53,206 bases of DNA from an uncultured Nitrospira sp. (GTDB taxonomy: Bacteria; Nitrospirota; Nitrospiria; Nitrospirales; Nitrospiraceae): assembly GCA_946479785.1 (NCBI GenBank), contig CAMLHQ010000014.1:1-53206 (forward strand), written 5' to 3'. Under the pieces are notes generated by a model, which was not told where the DNA came from, made no database searches, and saw nothing but the letters and a program-made list of their open reading frames with translations. This document shows, piece after piece, positions 17,250 through 24,826 of the stretch (within the stretch, counting starts at the first letter, position 1; the number at the start of each line of letters is the position of its first letter). A program made the translations under genes and the position numbers.

Positions 17250-19937
17250 CTACACCTTTTCGACGGTAACCTTCGTTCGCTTGAACGAGGGGACACCGGT
17301 GGTTCCGTCGATCTGAACGGTCATGAGATCCTTCACGGGTGGCTCGTTGAAATGTTCCGGGAAGAAGCAGGTCTGAGGCGCTAGGGTCTGGTCCTGCTGC
17401 ACGCCCAGTTGGAGGAAACCCCGGTCGGATGTGAGTTTCACCGATGCGCCGTCCTTCACTCCCAGCCGCTCCATATCGGCCGGATGCATCCGCAGTCGGC
17501 CTGTATTGGGCGCGACTTTGATGAGTCCGGGTGCCGCGGTGGACAGCTTGCCGGAATGATACAGCAGTTGTCCCATCAACAAGGTGAAGGGTCGCTGACC
17601 GTCCGCTTGTGCGCTTTTGTAGCGTGCCGCCACAGCGGCCGCATAACCGTTCGACAAATACTTGTCCGCTGTTGCGACGAGCTTCCTGGGCTGGCCGAGA
17701 TTGTAGTAGCCTGGGAGCAATTTCATGATCTCGGCCTGCACGTCGTTGGCCGACTCGTATTCCCACTGGCAGCCCAAACCACTCGCAAGGGTGGTCATGA
17801 TCTGCCAATCAGGCACGCTTTCTCCGATGGCATCCATGGCCTGGCGGACACGCAGCACGCGGCCCTCGAGATTCGTGAAGGTCCCGTCTTTTTCCGCATA
17901 GGTCGTGGCCGGCAGTACGGCATGGGCCATCTGGCCGGTTTCGGTGAGGAACGGATCCTGGACGACCAACAGATCCAAACGATCCAAGGCGGCACGGACC
18001 TCCACCGACGCGGGCAAGGTAGCCAAGGGATTTTCGCCAACCACGTAGAGTGCGCGGATTTGCCCCGTGCGGCAGCGCTTGAGGATTTCCATGAGGTGGG
18101 CGCCGGTCCCGATTGCCGGGAGAGTCACATCCCAGGCCTTGGACAGCTTGTCGCGCATGATCTGATCGTCGAATGAGGCGAGCCCCGGCAGGAACTCGGG
18201 TGCGACTCCCATGTCCACCGCACCCTGCTCGTTCGGCTCTTCCGTCACAGTGTTGACGCCACAGCCGGGCTGCCCCAGCTTGCCGGTCATCCACGCCAGA
18301 TCGACCAATTTCAACACGTTCTGATAGCCATCCGGCTGGCGCACGATGCCTTCGGCGCAGAGAATAATCGAGCGAGGTGACTCCGCAAAAATCGACGCGG
18401 CTTCCTTGAAGTTCGCGGCCGTAAGGCCGGTTTTGGCCGCCAACTGATCGAGTGAGAGATGAGCTACGGCGGCCTTGAGCGCGGCAAAAGCTTGTGGGTG
18501 CTTCTTCACGCTCTCTTCATCGAGCAAATCGAGTTCCAATGAGGCCTTCACGAGGCCGTCGATGACCAGCCCTTCGGTGCCGGGCTTGATGAGAAAGGGA
18601 TGTGAGGCCAGTTTGCCGATATTGGTGGCGGTGGAATCGAACACCATCGCCTGAGCCTTGAATACGCGGATGGCTTCCTTGATGCGAACGGCGGTAAGCG
18701 GGTTGGTTTCAGTGATGTTGGAGCCGATCAACAAGACGGCTTTGGCCTTTGTCAGGTCTTCCCAATCGTTCTGCGTGCGGCCAATGCCCAGGGCATGTTG
18801 GGAGGCACGGACGAAGTTCATATGGCCGTAGCGGGCACTGCTGTCCAGGTTGTTCGTGCGGAATACCACACGCATCAGCTTTTGGAACAGATACAGTTCT
18901 TCGTTCGTGCAGCGGGCCGTGATCAGGCCAGCGATGGCGTCCGGGCCATGTTTCTTTCGAATATCCGCGAACCGATCGACGACGCTATGCATCGCCTCCA
19001 GCCACGGCACCTCCGCGAGTTGGTTGCCTTTGCGCAGGAGGGGCTGTTTCAAGCGATTCGGCGAGTCGATGTATTCAAAGCCGAACCGCCCTTTCACGCA
19101 CAGTCCGCCATGGCCCTTCGATGTTTCGGCCCGATCGCCCCATTTATTCTTCCAGGACAACGGCGAGGTCACGCGGATGACCTCAGAATCTTTCGTTTCG
19201 AGGTACATCTGGCAGCCATCCCCGCAGTAATTGCAGGTGGTGGTCGTTTTTTTCATCTGCCAGGGCTTATAGAGATACTTGGAGAATTTATTGGTGATGG
19301 CACCGACCGGACAGACCGCGAGGCAGTCACCGCAGAACTCGCAAGCCAGCGGCAGGTCGCCCTTGGGCACGACCTGATTGAAGCCGCCTTTCTTCATGAA
19401 CTGCAGCGCGTCAATCATCAACACGTCTTTGCAGACATTGATGCATTCGGCGCAGGCGATGCAGCGATTCATGTTGAAGTCGAGAACGGGACTGCGCGTG
19501 TCTTCTGGGATGAACTTCTGTTTGGCATTCGCCAAGTTGGTCACGCCGTGCTGGAAGGCCATATCTTGTAGTTCGCAATGGCCGTCGGCGTCGCAGACCG
19601 GACAGTCGAGCGGATGGACCGAGAGATGCTTCTCCACCGCTTTCTTCCTCGCCTGAAACAGATCATCGCCTTCCGTACGGATGATCATTCCGGCCGTGGC
19701 CTTCGCCGTGCAGGAACGCACCGGGGCCTTTTTGCCTTCTTGCATGACGAGACACATGCCGCAGGAGCCGAACGGATCGAAGGTATAGTGGTAACACATG
19801 GCCGGAATGATCTTGCCTGTGCTGGAGATCACGTCGTAGAGCGACACACCATCCTTTGCCGTGACGGTCTTTCCGTCGATATTCAGTTCGATCGTCGCGG
19901 CTTCGACGTCCGGATTTGTGGCCGGTTTCAATCCCAT
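17250..19937 (-). CDS. nuoG: NADH-quinone oxidoreductase subunit G (iron-sulfur)
   Basis: An 895-residue peripheral-arm subunit. Residues 15-95 are a [2Fe-2S] ferredoxin domain (C48, C59, C62, C76). Next comes the His-ligated cluster region with H108 and C112, C115, C121, then two [4Fe-4S] motifs C159-C162-C165-C169 and C199-C202-C205-C209. The motif CNYCGDGC (C235, C238, C242) with a later GGLCVKG supplies a further cluster (N7-like). The rest, to the end, is a molybdopterin-oxidoreductase-like domain with a C-terminal MopB-binding fold. With nuoE and nuoF absent, this subunit would have to receive electrons from another donor, possibly ferredoxin. The chosen ATG at 19937 follows AGAGGAAC. 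Confidence 0.93.
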   Translation of the reverse strand: MGLKPATNPDVEAATIELNIDGKTVTAKDGVSLYDVISSTGKIIPAMCYHYTFDPFGSCGMCLVMQEGKKAPVRSCTAKATAGMIIRTEGDDLFQARKKAVEKHLSVHPLDCPVCDADGHCELQDMAFQHGVTNLANAKQKFIPEDTRSPVLDFNMNRCIACAECINVCKDVLMIDALQFMKKGGFNQVVPKGDLPLACEFCGDCLAVCPVGAITNKFSKYLYKPWQMKKTTTTCNYCGDGCQMYLETKDSEVIRVTSPLSWKNKWGDRAETSKGHGGLCVKGRFGFEYIDSPNRLKQPLLRKGNQLAEVPWLEAMHSVVDRFADIRKKHGPDAIAGLITARCTNEELYLFQKLMRVVFRTNNLDSSARYGHMNFVRASQHALGIGRTQNDWEDLTKAKAVLLIGSNITETNPLTAVRIKEAIRVFKAQAMVFDSTATNIGKLASHPFLIKPGTEGLVIDGLVKASLELDLLDEESVKKHPQAFAALKAAVAHLSLDQLAAKTGLTAANFKEAASIFAESPRSIILCAEGIVRQPDGYQNVLKLVDLAWMTGKLGQPGCGVNTVTEEPNEQGAVDMGVAPEFLPGLASFDDQIMRDKLSKAWDVTLPAIGTGAHLMEILKRCRTGQIRALYVVGENPLATLPASVEVRAALDRLDLLVVQDPFLTETGQMAHAVLPATTYAEKDGTFTNLEGRVLRVRQAMDAIGESVPDWQIMTTLASGLGCQWEYESANDVQAEIMKLLPGYYNLGQPRKLVATADKYLSNGYAAAVAARYKSAQADGQRPFTLLMGQLLYHSGKLSTAAPGLIKVAPNTGRLRMHPADMERLGVKDGASVKLTSDRGFLQLGVQQDQTLAPQTCFFPEHFNEPPVKDLMTVQIDGTTGVPSFKRTKVTVEKV

Positions 19938-19986
19938 TATGTTCCTCTTATAGCTCGTTCTCTTCCGTGAGGCGAGGACGGTGGTC

Positions 19987-21231
19987 TCATCGGTCACACT
20001 CTCCCATCACAATGTCGTAAGTGCCAAACAATGTGACTGCATCCGCGATCATGTAGCCCCTCGACATCTGATCAAACGCGCCCATATGAATAAACGAGGG
20101 GGCGCGAATCTTCAGGCGGTAAGGTTTCCCGCCTCCCGTGCTCACGATATAGAATCCGAGTTCACCCTTATGCGCCTCGGTCCCGCAGTAAATTTCTCCC
20201 GGAGGGGCGTTGAAGCCCTGCGAAAAGAGTTTGAACTGCTGGATCATCGATTCCAAATTTGTGAAGACACGCTCTTTCGGCGGCAAGGTGACGCTAGGGA
20301 CATCGGCCATGATGGGTCCGTCTTGAATCTGTTCCAAACATTGCTTGACGATCTTGACGCTTTCATACAGCTCCATCACGCGGATCCAGTATCGATCGTA
20401 GGTATCGCCGTTCTTGCCGAGCGGCACATTGAACTCGCACTTGGGATAAGCCGAATAGGGCTCGGCCTTGCGCAGGTCGTAGTTCACGCCTGACCCACGG
20501 AGCGTCGGTCCGCTGAGACCGAAACTCACGGCGTCTTCGGCCGATATCACCCCGACGCCCTTTGTGCGGGCGAGCCAGATGCGATTCTTTTCCAGGAAGA
20601 CGACGTACTCATCGATCTTCGGTGGAAAGTAGTCGAGAAACTGTTTGAGCTTGGCGAACAGGGTCGGCGTAAAGTCCCGTTCAACCCCGCCGATCCGATA
20701 CCAACTGGTCGTGAGCCGCGCTCCGCAGAGTTCGTCGAACCAGTCGAGCAAAATCTCACGATCACGGAAACAATAGAAAAACACCGTCATGGCGCCGATG
20801 TCGAGTGCCTGGGTGCCCAGCCAGAATTGATGGCCGATGATCCGTTGCACCTCCGCCACGATCGTGCGGAGATATTCCGCGCGATCCGGGACGGTGATGT
20901 TCATGAGCTTCTCGACTGCGCGGCAGTAAGCAAAATTGTTGTACATCGCGCAGACGTAGTCGAGCCGGTCGGTGTGAGGAATAAATTGATGATACGTCCC
21001 TTCTTCCGCCAACTTCTCGACACCACGATGAAGGAATCCCATCACCGGCGTGGATTTGACCAACCGTTCCCCTTCCAACTCAAGGATCACCTTCAGCACC
21101 CCGTGCGTGCTGGGATGCTGTGGACCCATGTTCAGCAACAGTTCTTCCGTGCGTAAGGTCGGAAGCGTCTCGCTCTCCGGGTGGGTCGGATCGACCTTAT
21201 AAACGGTGGTTCTTTGATCCTCGAACGCCAT
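19987..21231 (-). CDS. nuoD: NADH-quinone oxidoreductase subunit D
   Basis: A 414-residue 49-kDa-type subunit, related to hydrogenase large subunits, that lines the quinone site. The signature LLNMGPQHPSTHGVLKVILELEGE is at residues 31-55, with the quinone-site His at HPSTHG. The MGFLHRGVEKLAE segment, the DRLDYVCAMYNNFAYC stretch, and the C-terminal MSRGYMIADAVTLFGTYDIVMGECDR match NuoD; the ending at Arg is typical. The four hydrogenase metal cysteines are not present, as expected. It lies between nuoC (14-base gap) and nuoG. NuoC and NuoD are separate, unlike the E. coli fusion. Confidence 0.95.
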   Translation of the reverse strand: MAFEDQRTTVYKVDPTHPESETLPTLRTEELLLNMGPQHPSTHGVLKVILELEGERLVKSTPVMGFLHRGVEKLAEEGTYHQFIPHTDRLDYVCAMYNNFAYCRAVEKLMNITVPDRAEYLRTIVAEVQRIIGHQFWLGTQALDIGAMTVFFYCFRDREILLDWFDELCGARLTTSWYRIGGVERDFTPTLFAKLKQFLDYFPPKIDEYVVFLEKNRIWLARTKGVGVISAEDAVSFGLSGPTLRGSGVNYDLRKAEPYSAYPKCEFNVPLGKNGDTYDRYWIRVMELYESVKIVKQCLEQIQDGPIMADVPSVTLPPKERVFTNLESMIQQFKLFSQGFNAPPGEIYCGTEAHKGELGFYIVSTGGGKPYRLKIRAPSFIHMGAFDQMSRGYMIADAVTLFGTYDIVMGECDR

Positions 21232-21245
21232 GGTCGTAATAGCTG

Positions 21246-21749
21246 TTACCTGGTGGTCTCGTCCAGAAATTCAAACGTGTCGCGCCAGCCCTTTCCGCGG
21301 AGGGGGAAATCCTTTCGCAACGGATAGCCTTCTGTGTAATCGTCCGGCATCAGGATGCGGCGAAGATCCGGGTGGCCTCGAAAGCGAATGCCCATCATGT
21401 CGTAAACCTCGCGCTCCATGAAGTCCGCGCCCTTCCAGAGATCGGTGAGCGAATCTACGACACAATCTGATTCCGGTACGCGAGTCTTCAGCCTGATGCG
21501 TTGTCGCTTCTTGATCGAATAGAACTCATAGACGACTTCGAACCGCTCTTCGTCGTCGGGCCAATCGACCGAGCTCACGTGCACAATATAGTCGAAATCC
21601 ATTGCCGGGTCGTCGTGTAAGAACTGAGCGACGTCATGCAGCCTGTCCCTGGTCACCGTGATCGCCAGATCGCCGCGCCACTCGACAGATTTGACAAATC
21701 CGACGGCGAAATGCTCTCGAAGACGATCTGACAACTGCTGAAGCGACAT
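21246..21749 (-). CDS. nuoC: NADH-quinone oxidoreductase subunit C
   Basis: A 167-residue 30-kDa-type subunit. The conserved C-terminal signature RLKTRVPESDCVVDSLTDLWKGADFMEREVYDMMGIRFRGHPDLRRILMPDDYTEGYPLRKDFPL spans about residues 80-145 and is diagnostic. It forms part of the hydrophilic arm with NuoD and NuoB. It starts 3 bases after the nuoB stop, so translation is probably coupled. Length is standard for an unfused NuoC. Confidence 0.95.
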   Translation of the reverse strand: MSLQQLSDRLREHFAVGFVKSVEWRGDLAITVTRDRLHDVAQFLHDDPAMDFDYIVHVSSVDWPDDEERFEVVYEFYSIKKRQRIRLKTRVPESDCVVDSLTDLWKGADFMEREVYDMMGIRFRGHPDLRRILMPDDYTEGYPLRKDFPLRGKGWRDTFEFLDETTR

Positions 21750-21752
21750 GAC

Positions 21753-22280
21753 CTAGGCTTTCAAACTTGCCTTGACTTGTTCGGGCTGCTTGACGAATAC
21801 GCGTTTCTGCATGATCCGTTCTTGTAACTTGAGAATGCCGTCGAACAACGCTTCCGGGGTCGGGGGACAACCGGGCACATAGATGTCCACCGGCACGAAG
21901 CGATCAACCCCCTGCACGACGCTGTAGCTGTCGTAAATATTTCCGGATGTTGCGCAGGATCCCATCGCAATCACATATTTCGGTTCCGGCATTTGATCGT
22001 AAATTTTTCTGATGACCGGCGCCATCCGCCGGCAGACGGTCCCGGCGACGATCATGAGATCGGATTGCCGCGGAGAGGCGCGAAAGACCCCGGCACCATA
22101 CCGGTCCATGTCGTAGCGCGAGGAGACTGCGGCGATCATCTCGATCGCGCAACAGGCGAGGCCAAACGTCATAGGCCATAGCGAACCCTTGCGGGCCCAG
22201 TTCACGGCTTTTTCAACCGTGGTGGTAATGACATCCGGAGCCCCGTCTTTGTCCTTCCGACCCAGCTGAATCAATCCCAT
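21753..22280 (-). CDS. nuoB: NADH-quinone oxidoreductase subunit B (cluster N2)
   Basis: A 175-residue subunit carrying the terminal [4Fe-4S] cluster N2 that reduces quinone. Ligand cysteines are visible as the adjacent pair C43-C44 (LACCAIEM), C109 (MGSCATSG) and C138 ([12 protein letters not shown]). The [12 protein letters not shown] and [16 protein letters not shown] stretches are strongly conserved. The open frame extends 76 codons upstream, but homologues begin at MGLIQ, so I place the start at the ATG at 22280. It overlaps the nuoA end by 10 bases. Confidence 0.95.
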   Translation of the reverse strand: MGLIQLGRKDKDGAPDVITTTVEKAVNWARKGSLWPMTFGLACCAIEMIAAVSSRYDMDRYGAGVFRASPRQSDLMIVAGTVCRRMAPVIRKIYDQMPEPKYVIAMGSCATSGNIYDSYSVVQGVDRFVPVDIYVPGCPPTPEALFDGILKLQERIMQKRVFVKQPEQVKASLKA

Positions 22281-22669
22281 TCCAACGCTCCCTTGCGCCA
22301 GGCGTATACATAGGCCACGAGGAACAATGCGATGAAGATCATCATTTCGATCAAACCGATGATGCTCACCTTGTTGATGTCGTTGAAGACCACGGCCCAG
22401 GGATAGAGGAAAACGACCTCGATGTCGAAAATGACGAACAGCATGGCAAAAATGTAGTAACGAACCGGGAACGGCATGCGAGCGTCCGAAAAGGGCTCTG
22501 AGCCACACTCGTAGGCGGACAGCTTTTCGGGTTCCGGATACTTGGGCTGAACCAGATAACTGAGCAGCAGGGTGACGACGCCAAACGCCAGCGCAATAAA
22601 GATGAAAAGAAGAATGGGAAAATACCTAGTCAGATACTCAAGGAGTAACTCGAGACCGCTCATGGACAT
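22271..22669 (-). CDS. nuoA: NADH-quinone oxidoreductase subunit A
   Basis: A 132-residue, three-helix membrane subunit and first gene of the cluster. Helix one spans about 16-38; the conserved loop [43 protein letters not shown] follows, with the loop Cys and FDIEV acidic residues typical of NuoA. The loop takes part in opening and closing the quinone cavity. Nothing precedes it on this strand for about 500 bases, so the promoter of the whole unit should lie in 22670-22900. Confidence 0.95.
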   Translation of the reverse strand: MSMSGLELLLEYLTRYFPILLFIFIALAFGVVTLLLSYLVQPKYPEPEKLSAYECGSEPFSDARMPFPVRYYIFAMLFVIFDIEVVFLYPWAVVFNDINKVSIIGLIEMMIFIALFLVAYVYAWRKGALEWD

Positions 22670-22707
22670 ATCCCTTTCAAGGCCTTGAGTTGCAAAGGAG
22701 ATCGGGG

Positions 22708-22737
22708 ATCTTAGACGGTGGATTGCGGTGATAGCAA
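22708..22737 (-). promoter_or_regulatory. Candidate sigma-70 promoter for nuoA-N
   Basis: Reading the minus strand, TTGCTA (22732-22737) and TAAGAT (22708-22713) are separated by 18 bases and lie about 40 bases before the nuoA ATG. Each box matches consensus at four of six positions. It is the best candidate I see for the 14-kb cluster, but it is weak. Confidence 0.3.
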
Positions 22738-22831
22738 GCGCACAAAGGACCTACAAGAATGACCCGGAAGTCCTAGGCCGCGATCATCGGTATGCTGTAG
22801 ACTAACAGAGCGATTGTTAAGAGGGAAGCGG

Positions 22832-23062
22832 CTAGTTCTTTGGCGAAGAAGACGGCCTTGAGGACATCATCGCTGCATCCATACGAAGGTGCGTCGGGAC
22901 AGCGCGATTTGACTCTTCCCATTCGGACAACAGAGGAGAGAGAGCCTTCGCCTTCTTGCGACGGTGGATTTGGGTCTGCAAGCGAGGATGGGCAGCTTGT
23001 TCGGGCTTCTTGGGGCGCACGGGACAACCTCGCGTACAGGTCTCCAGCGGGGCAGGACACAC
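22832..23062 (-). CDS. Doubtful small ORF upstream of nuoA
   Basis: A 76-codon reading frame starting with GTG. The translation is basic (RRKKAK) with three cysteines in the first 15 residues and matches nothing I recognise. A different frame over the same DNA ends with a hydrophobic, helix-like stretch (LLTIALLVYSIPM, about 22776-22815), so either one short protein is frameshifted here or neither frame is real. No clear ribosome binding site precedes the GTG. Treat as a candidate only. Confidence 0.2.
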   Translation of the reverse strand: MCPAPLETCTRGCPVRPKKPEQAAHPRLQTQIHRRKKAKALSPLLSEWEESNRAVPTHLRMDAAMMSSRPSSSPKN

Positions 23063-23111
23063 CTTAGCACCGGCCTATACGGGGGTCAATAACGACAAGG
23101 CCGCAATATTC

Positions 23112-23139
23112 TTGACAATATGAGACTATTTGCTATGGT
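23112..23139 (+). promoter_or_regulatory. Extended -10 promoter for the OmpA-type gene
   Basis: TTGACA at 23112-23117 matches the -35 consensus exactly. After 16 bases comes TATGGT at 23134-23139, preceded by TGC, giving an extended -10 element. It lies 41 bases upstream of the ATG at 23180, next to an AAGAAGGACG ribosome binding region. Confidence 0.65.
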
Positions 23140-23179
23140 TTTCTAGGCAACACTTGCCTTAACAAGAAGGACGAAGACT

Positions 23180-24703
23180 ATGACCATTCATCCAAAAAGC
23201 ACCGTCACAAGTTGCTGGTTATTGGCAATCGTGGCCCTCACCGGACTTCCAACCGCCTGGGCTGAGGATCTCGACAGCATTCGTTTTGGCGAAGCGGCGC
23301 GTACCTTTGCAGCGGGATCCATCCAGCAATCCACTCCGCAAGATGGCGTGGTGAATGTCATTACCGGCGACAATCAAACCGTCGGAGATCGCATGATACT
23401 CGGACGGAACGATGTCTTTTACTTGAAGCTCAAAAACCCGAGTGAGGTCGCCGTAGGCGATCTCTTCACTGTGTTTAAGCGGGCACGCAAGGTGTTCCAT
23501 CCTGGCACGGGCCAATACCTGGGGTATCTCATCAATCGCCTCGCCGTCCTTCAGGTGGTACAGGTGGATACCAAGTTGACCACGGCCCGAGCCTTGCGGG
23601 CTTATGGTACGGTGGCACCAGGTGACCCAGTTCAAAAATTTTCGTTGTCGACCTCCTTTGATGAGGCTGCTACGGCTCCCGCTTCCGGCGATGTGAGCGG
23701 CATGGTCATCGAGTTTCAAGCGGATTTGGGGCTAACGCTCGTGGCGCAACGGAACGTCGTCTATCTGGATCGTGGGTCAGAAGATGGGCTTAAAGCGGGA
23801 GACCGGATGGATCTCGTGCGTTATGGAGGAGGACTTCCTTCTCGCCGGGTTGGAGAAATCAAGGTGTTGTCGACCGAGGGACACAGCGCTACCGCGCTGG
23901 TCACAAAATCGACCTCCCGCATTCTTAAGGGTGATCGGTTCCAGGCGAACGTTCAGGTTGGAGAACCGATCCCAACTCCTGTATCACAACCGGCCCAACA
24001 ATCACTCAACACTCTTGCGACTCCGAACAGCGCTTCAAATCAGATACCGGTTCAGAACGCATCACGTGAAACGCGTTACAGCCTCAGCGATCTCATGAAG
24101 CAGCTGCACTATGAGTCGGGTGAAGCGACGATCAAACCGGAAGGGTATCAAGCACTCGATCAATTGGTGGAACTCTTGAATGCGGCTCCGCCCGAACAAT
24201 TGATCCGCGTGGAAGGCCATGCGGACAACATGGAGATCGGTCCATCGCTGAAGTCCGTCTATCCGACCAACTGGGATCTCTCCAAGGCGCGTGCCAGCGG
24301 CGTGTTGCGTTATCTGGTCGAAAAGGGGGGCATCGATTCTGCACGAGTGTCCTCAATTGGCTATGGTGATACCAAACCGGTGGTGAGCAATGCCACTGAA
24401 GCGGGCCGTCAGAAGAATCGGCGGGTCGACATCGTGCTCTATTCTCCCGAGTCGGCCAAGGCTCCTGCTGAGCAGGCCATGAAGCCCACGGACGCTGTCG
24501 ATGACGGGTACCGAATGTCCGGCGTGAGGAGCGATGAACCCGGAACCACCATTCCTGCTGTGGACAAAGCGGTCCCACCAGAACCGGCGAAAGCGGAGCC
24601 CCCGGCGCCGACTCCTTCGGCCTCCATTCCGGATGTTCCCCCTGTTGAAGACAGTAAGGCTGTGCCGGTACCGATGGATAAGCCGAGCGACTCTCCCCGA
24701 TAG
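23180..24703 (+). CDS. OmpA-family peptidoglycan-binding protein
   Basis: A 507-residue exported protein. The signal peptide covers about 1-28 (cleavage after AWA). Residues about 45-270 form two similar beta-rich modules, each with a NVxxxxGDxxxV-type start and a VGDLFTVFKRAR or AGDRMDLVRYG turn, resembling the C-terminal modules of FlgT-like or LysM-neighbouring proteins. Residues about 295-415 are an OmpA/MotB domain, with the VEGHADN and GYGDTKPVVSNATEAGRQKNRRVDI segments that bind diaminopimelate in peptidoglycan. The last 90 residues are Pro/Ala-rich and disordered. It is expressed alone from its own strong promoter. The partner of the N-terminal modules is unknown. Confidence 0.85.
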   Translation: MTIHPKSTVTSCWLLAIVALTGLPTAWAEDLDSIRFGEAARTFAAGSIQQSTPQDGVVNVITGDNQTVGDRMILGRNDVFYLKLKNPSEVAVGDLFTVFKRARKVFHPGTGQYLGYLINRLAVLQVVQVDTKLTTARALRAYGTVAPGDPVQKFSLSTSFDEAATAPASGDVSGMVIEFQADLGLTLVAQRNVVYLDRGSEDGLKAGDRMDLVRYGGGLPSRRVGEIKVLSTEGHSATALVTKSTSRILKGDRFQANVQVGEPIPTPVSQPAQQSLNTLATPNSASNQIPVQNASRETRYSLSDLMKQLHYESGEATIKPEGYQALDQLVELLNAAPPEQLIRVEGHADNMEIGPSLKSVYPTNWDLSKARASGVLRYLVEKGGIDSARVSSIGYGDTKPVVSNATEAGRQKNRRVDIVLYSPESAKAPAEQAMKPTDAVDDGYRMSGVRSDEPGTTIPAVDKAVPPEPAKAEPPAPTPSASIPDVPPVEDSKAVPVPMDKPSDSPR

Positions 24704-24719
24704 CGGATCCACCCTTCAG

Positions 24720-24756
24720 GCGCTGGATCGTTCTTCTTAGAAGAGCGTTCCAGCGC
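24720..24756 (+). terminator. Long hairpin after the OmpA gene, without a T tract
   Basis: Arms GCGCTGGA/TCCAGCGC plus CGTTCTTC/GAAGAGCG give about 16 paired bases, one of them a G-T wobble, around a TTA loop, interrupted by a single T-T mismatch. It begins 17 bases after the stop at 24703. There is no run of T after it, so intrinsic termination is uncertain; a role in 3'-end protection is also possible. Confidence 0.45.
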
Positions 24757-24826
24757 GGTCGCCACTCACACACCGACTGTCGCATCACCGCTCCCCGTTT
24801 TTGTTCTGCTGCTGCTAGAATGCCGC

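Larger units (their letters stand above)
22670..23179. other. Divergent intergenic region between nuoA and the OmpA gene
   Basis: A 510-base gap with the nuo unit leaving to the left and the OmpA-type gene to the right. It contains a weak candidate promoter for nuoA at 22708-22737, a doubtful small minus-strand reading frame at 22832-23062, and a good promoter at 23112-23139 for the OmpA gene. I saw no riboswitch-like or tRNA structure. Confidence 0.5.

Noticed and set aside
22281..22508. Longer nuoB start within nuoA
   Set aside because: The additional 76 residues are the other-frame shadow of nuoA and match no NuoB.
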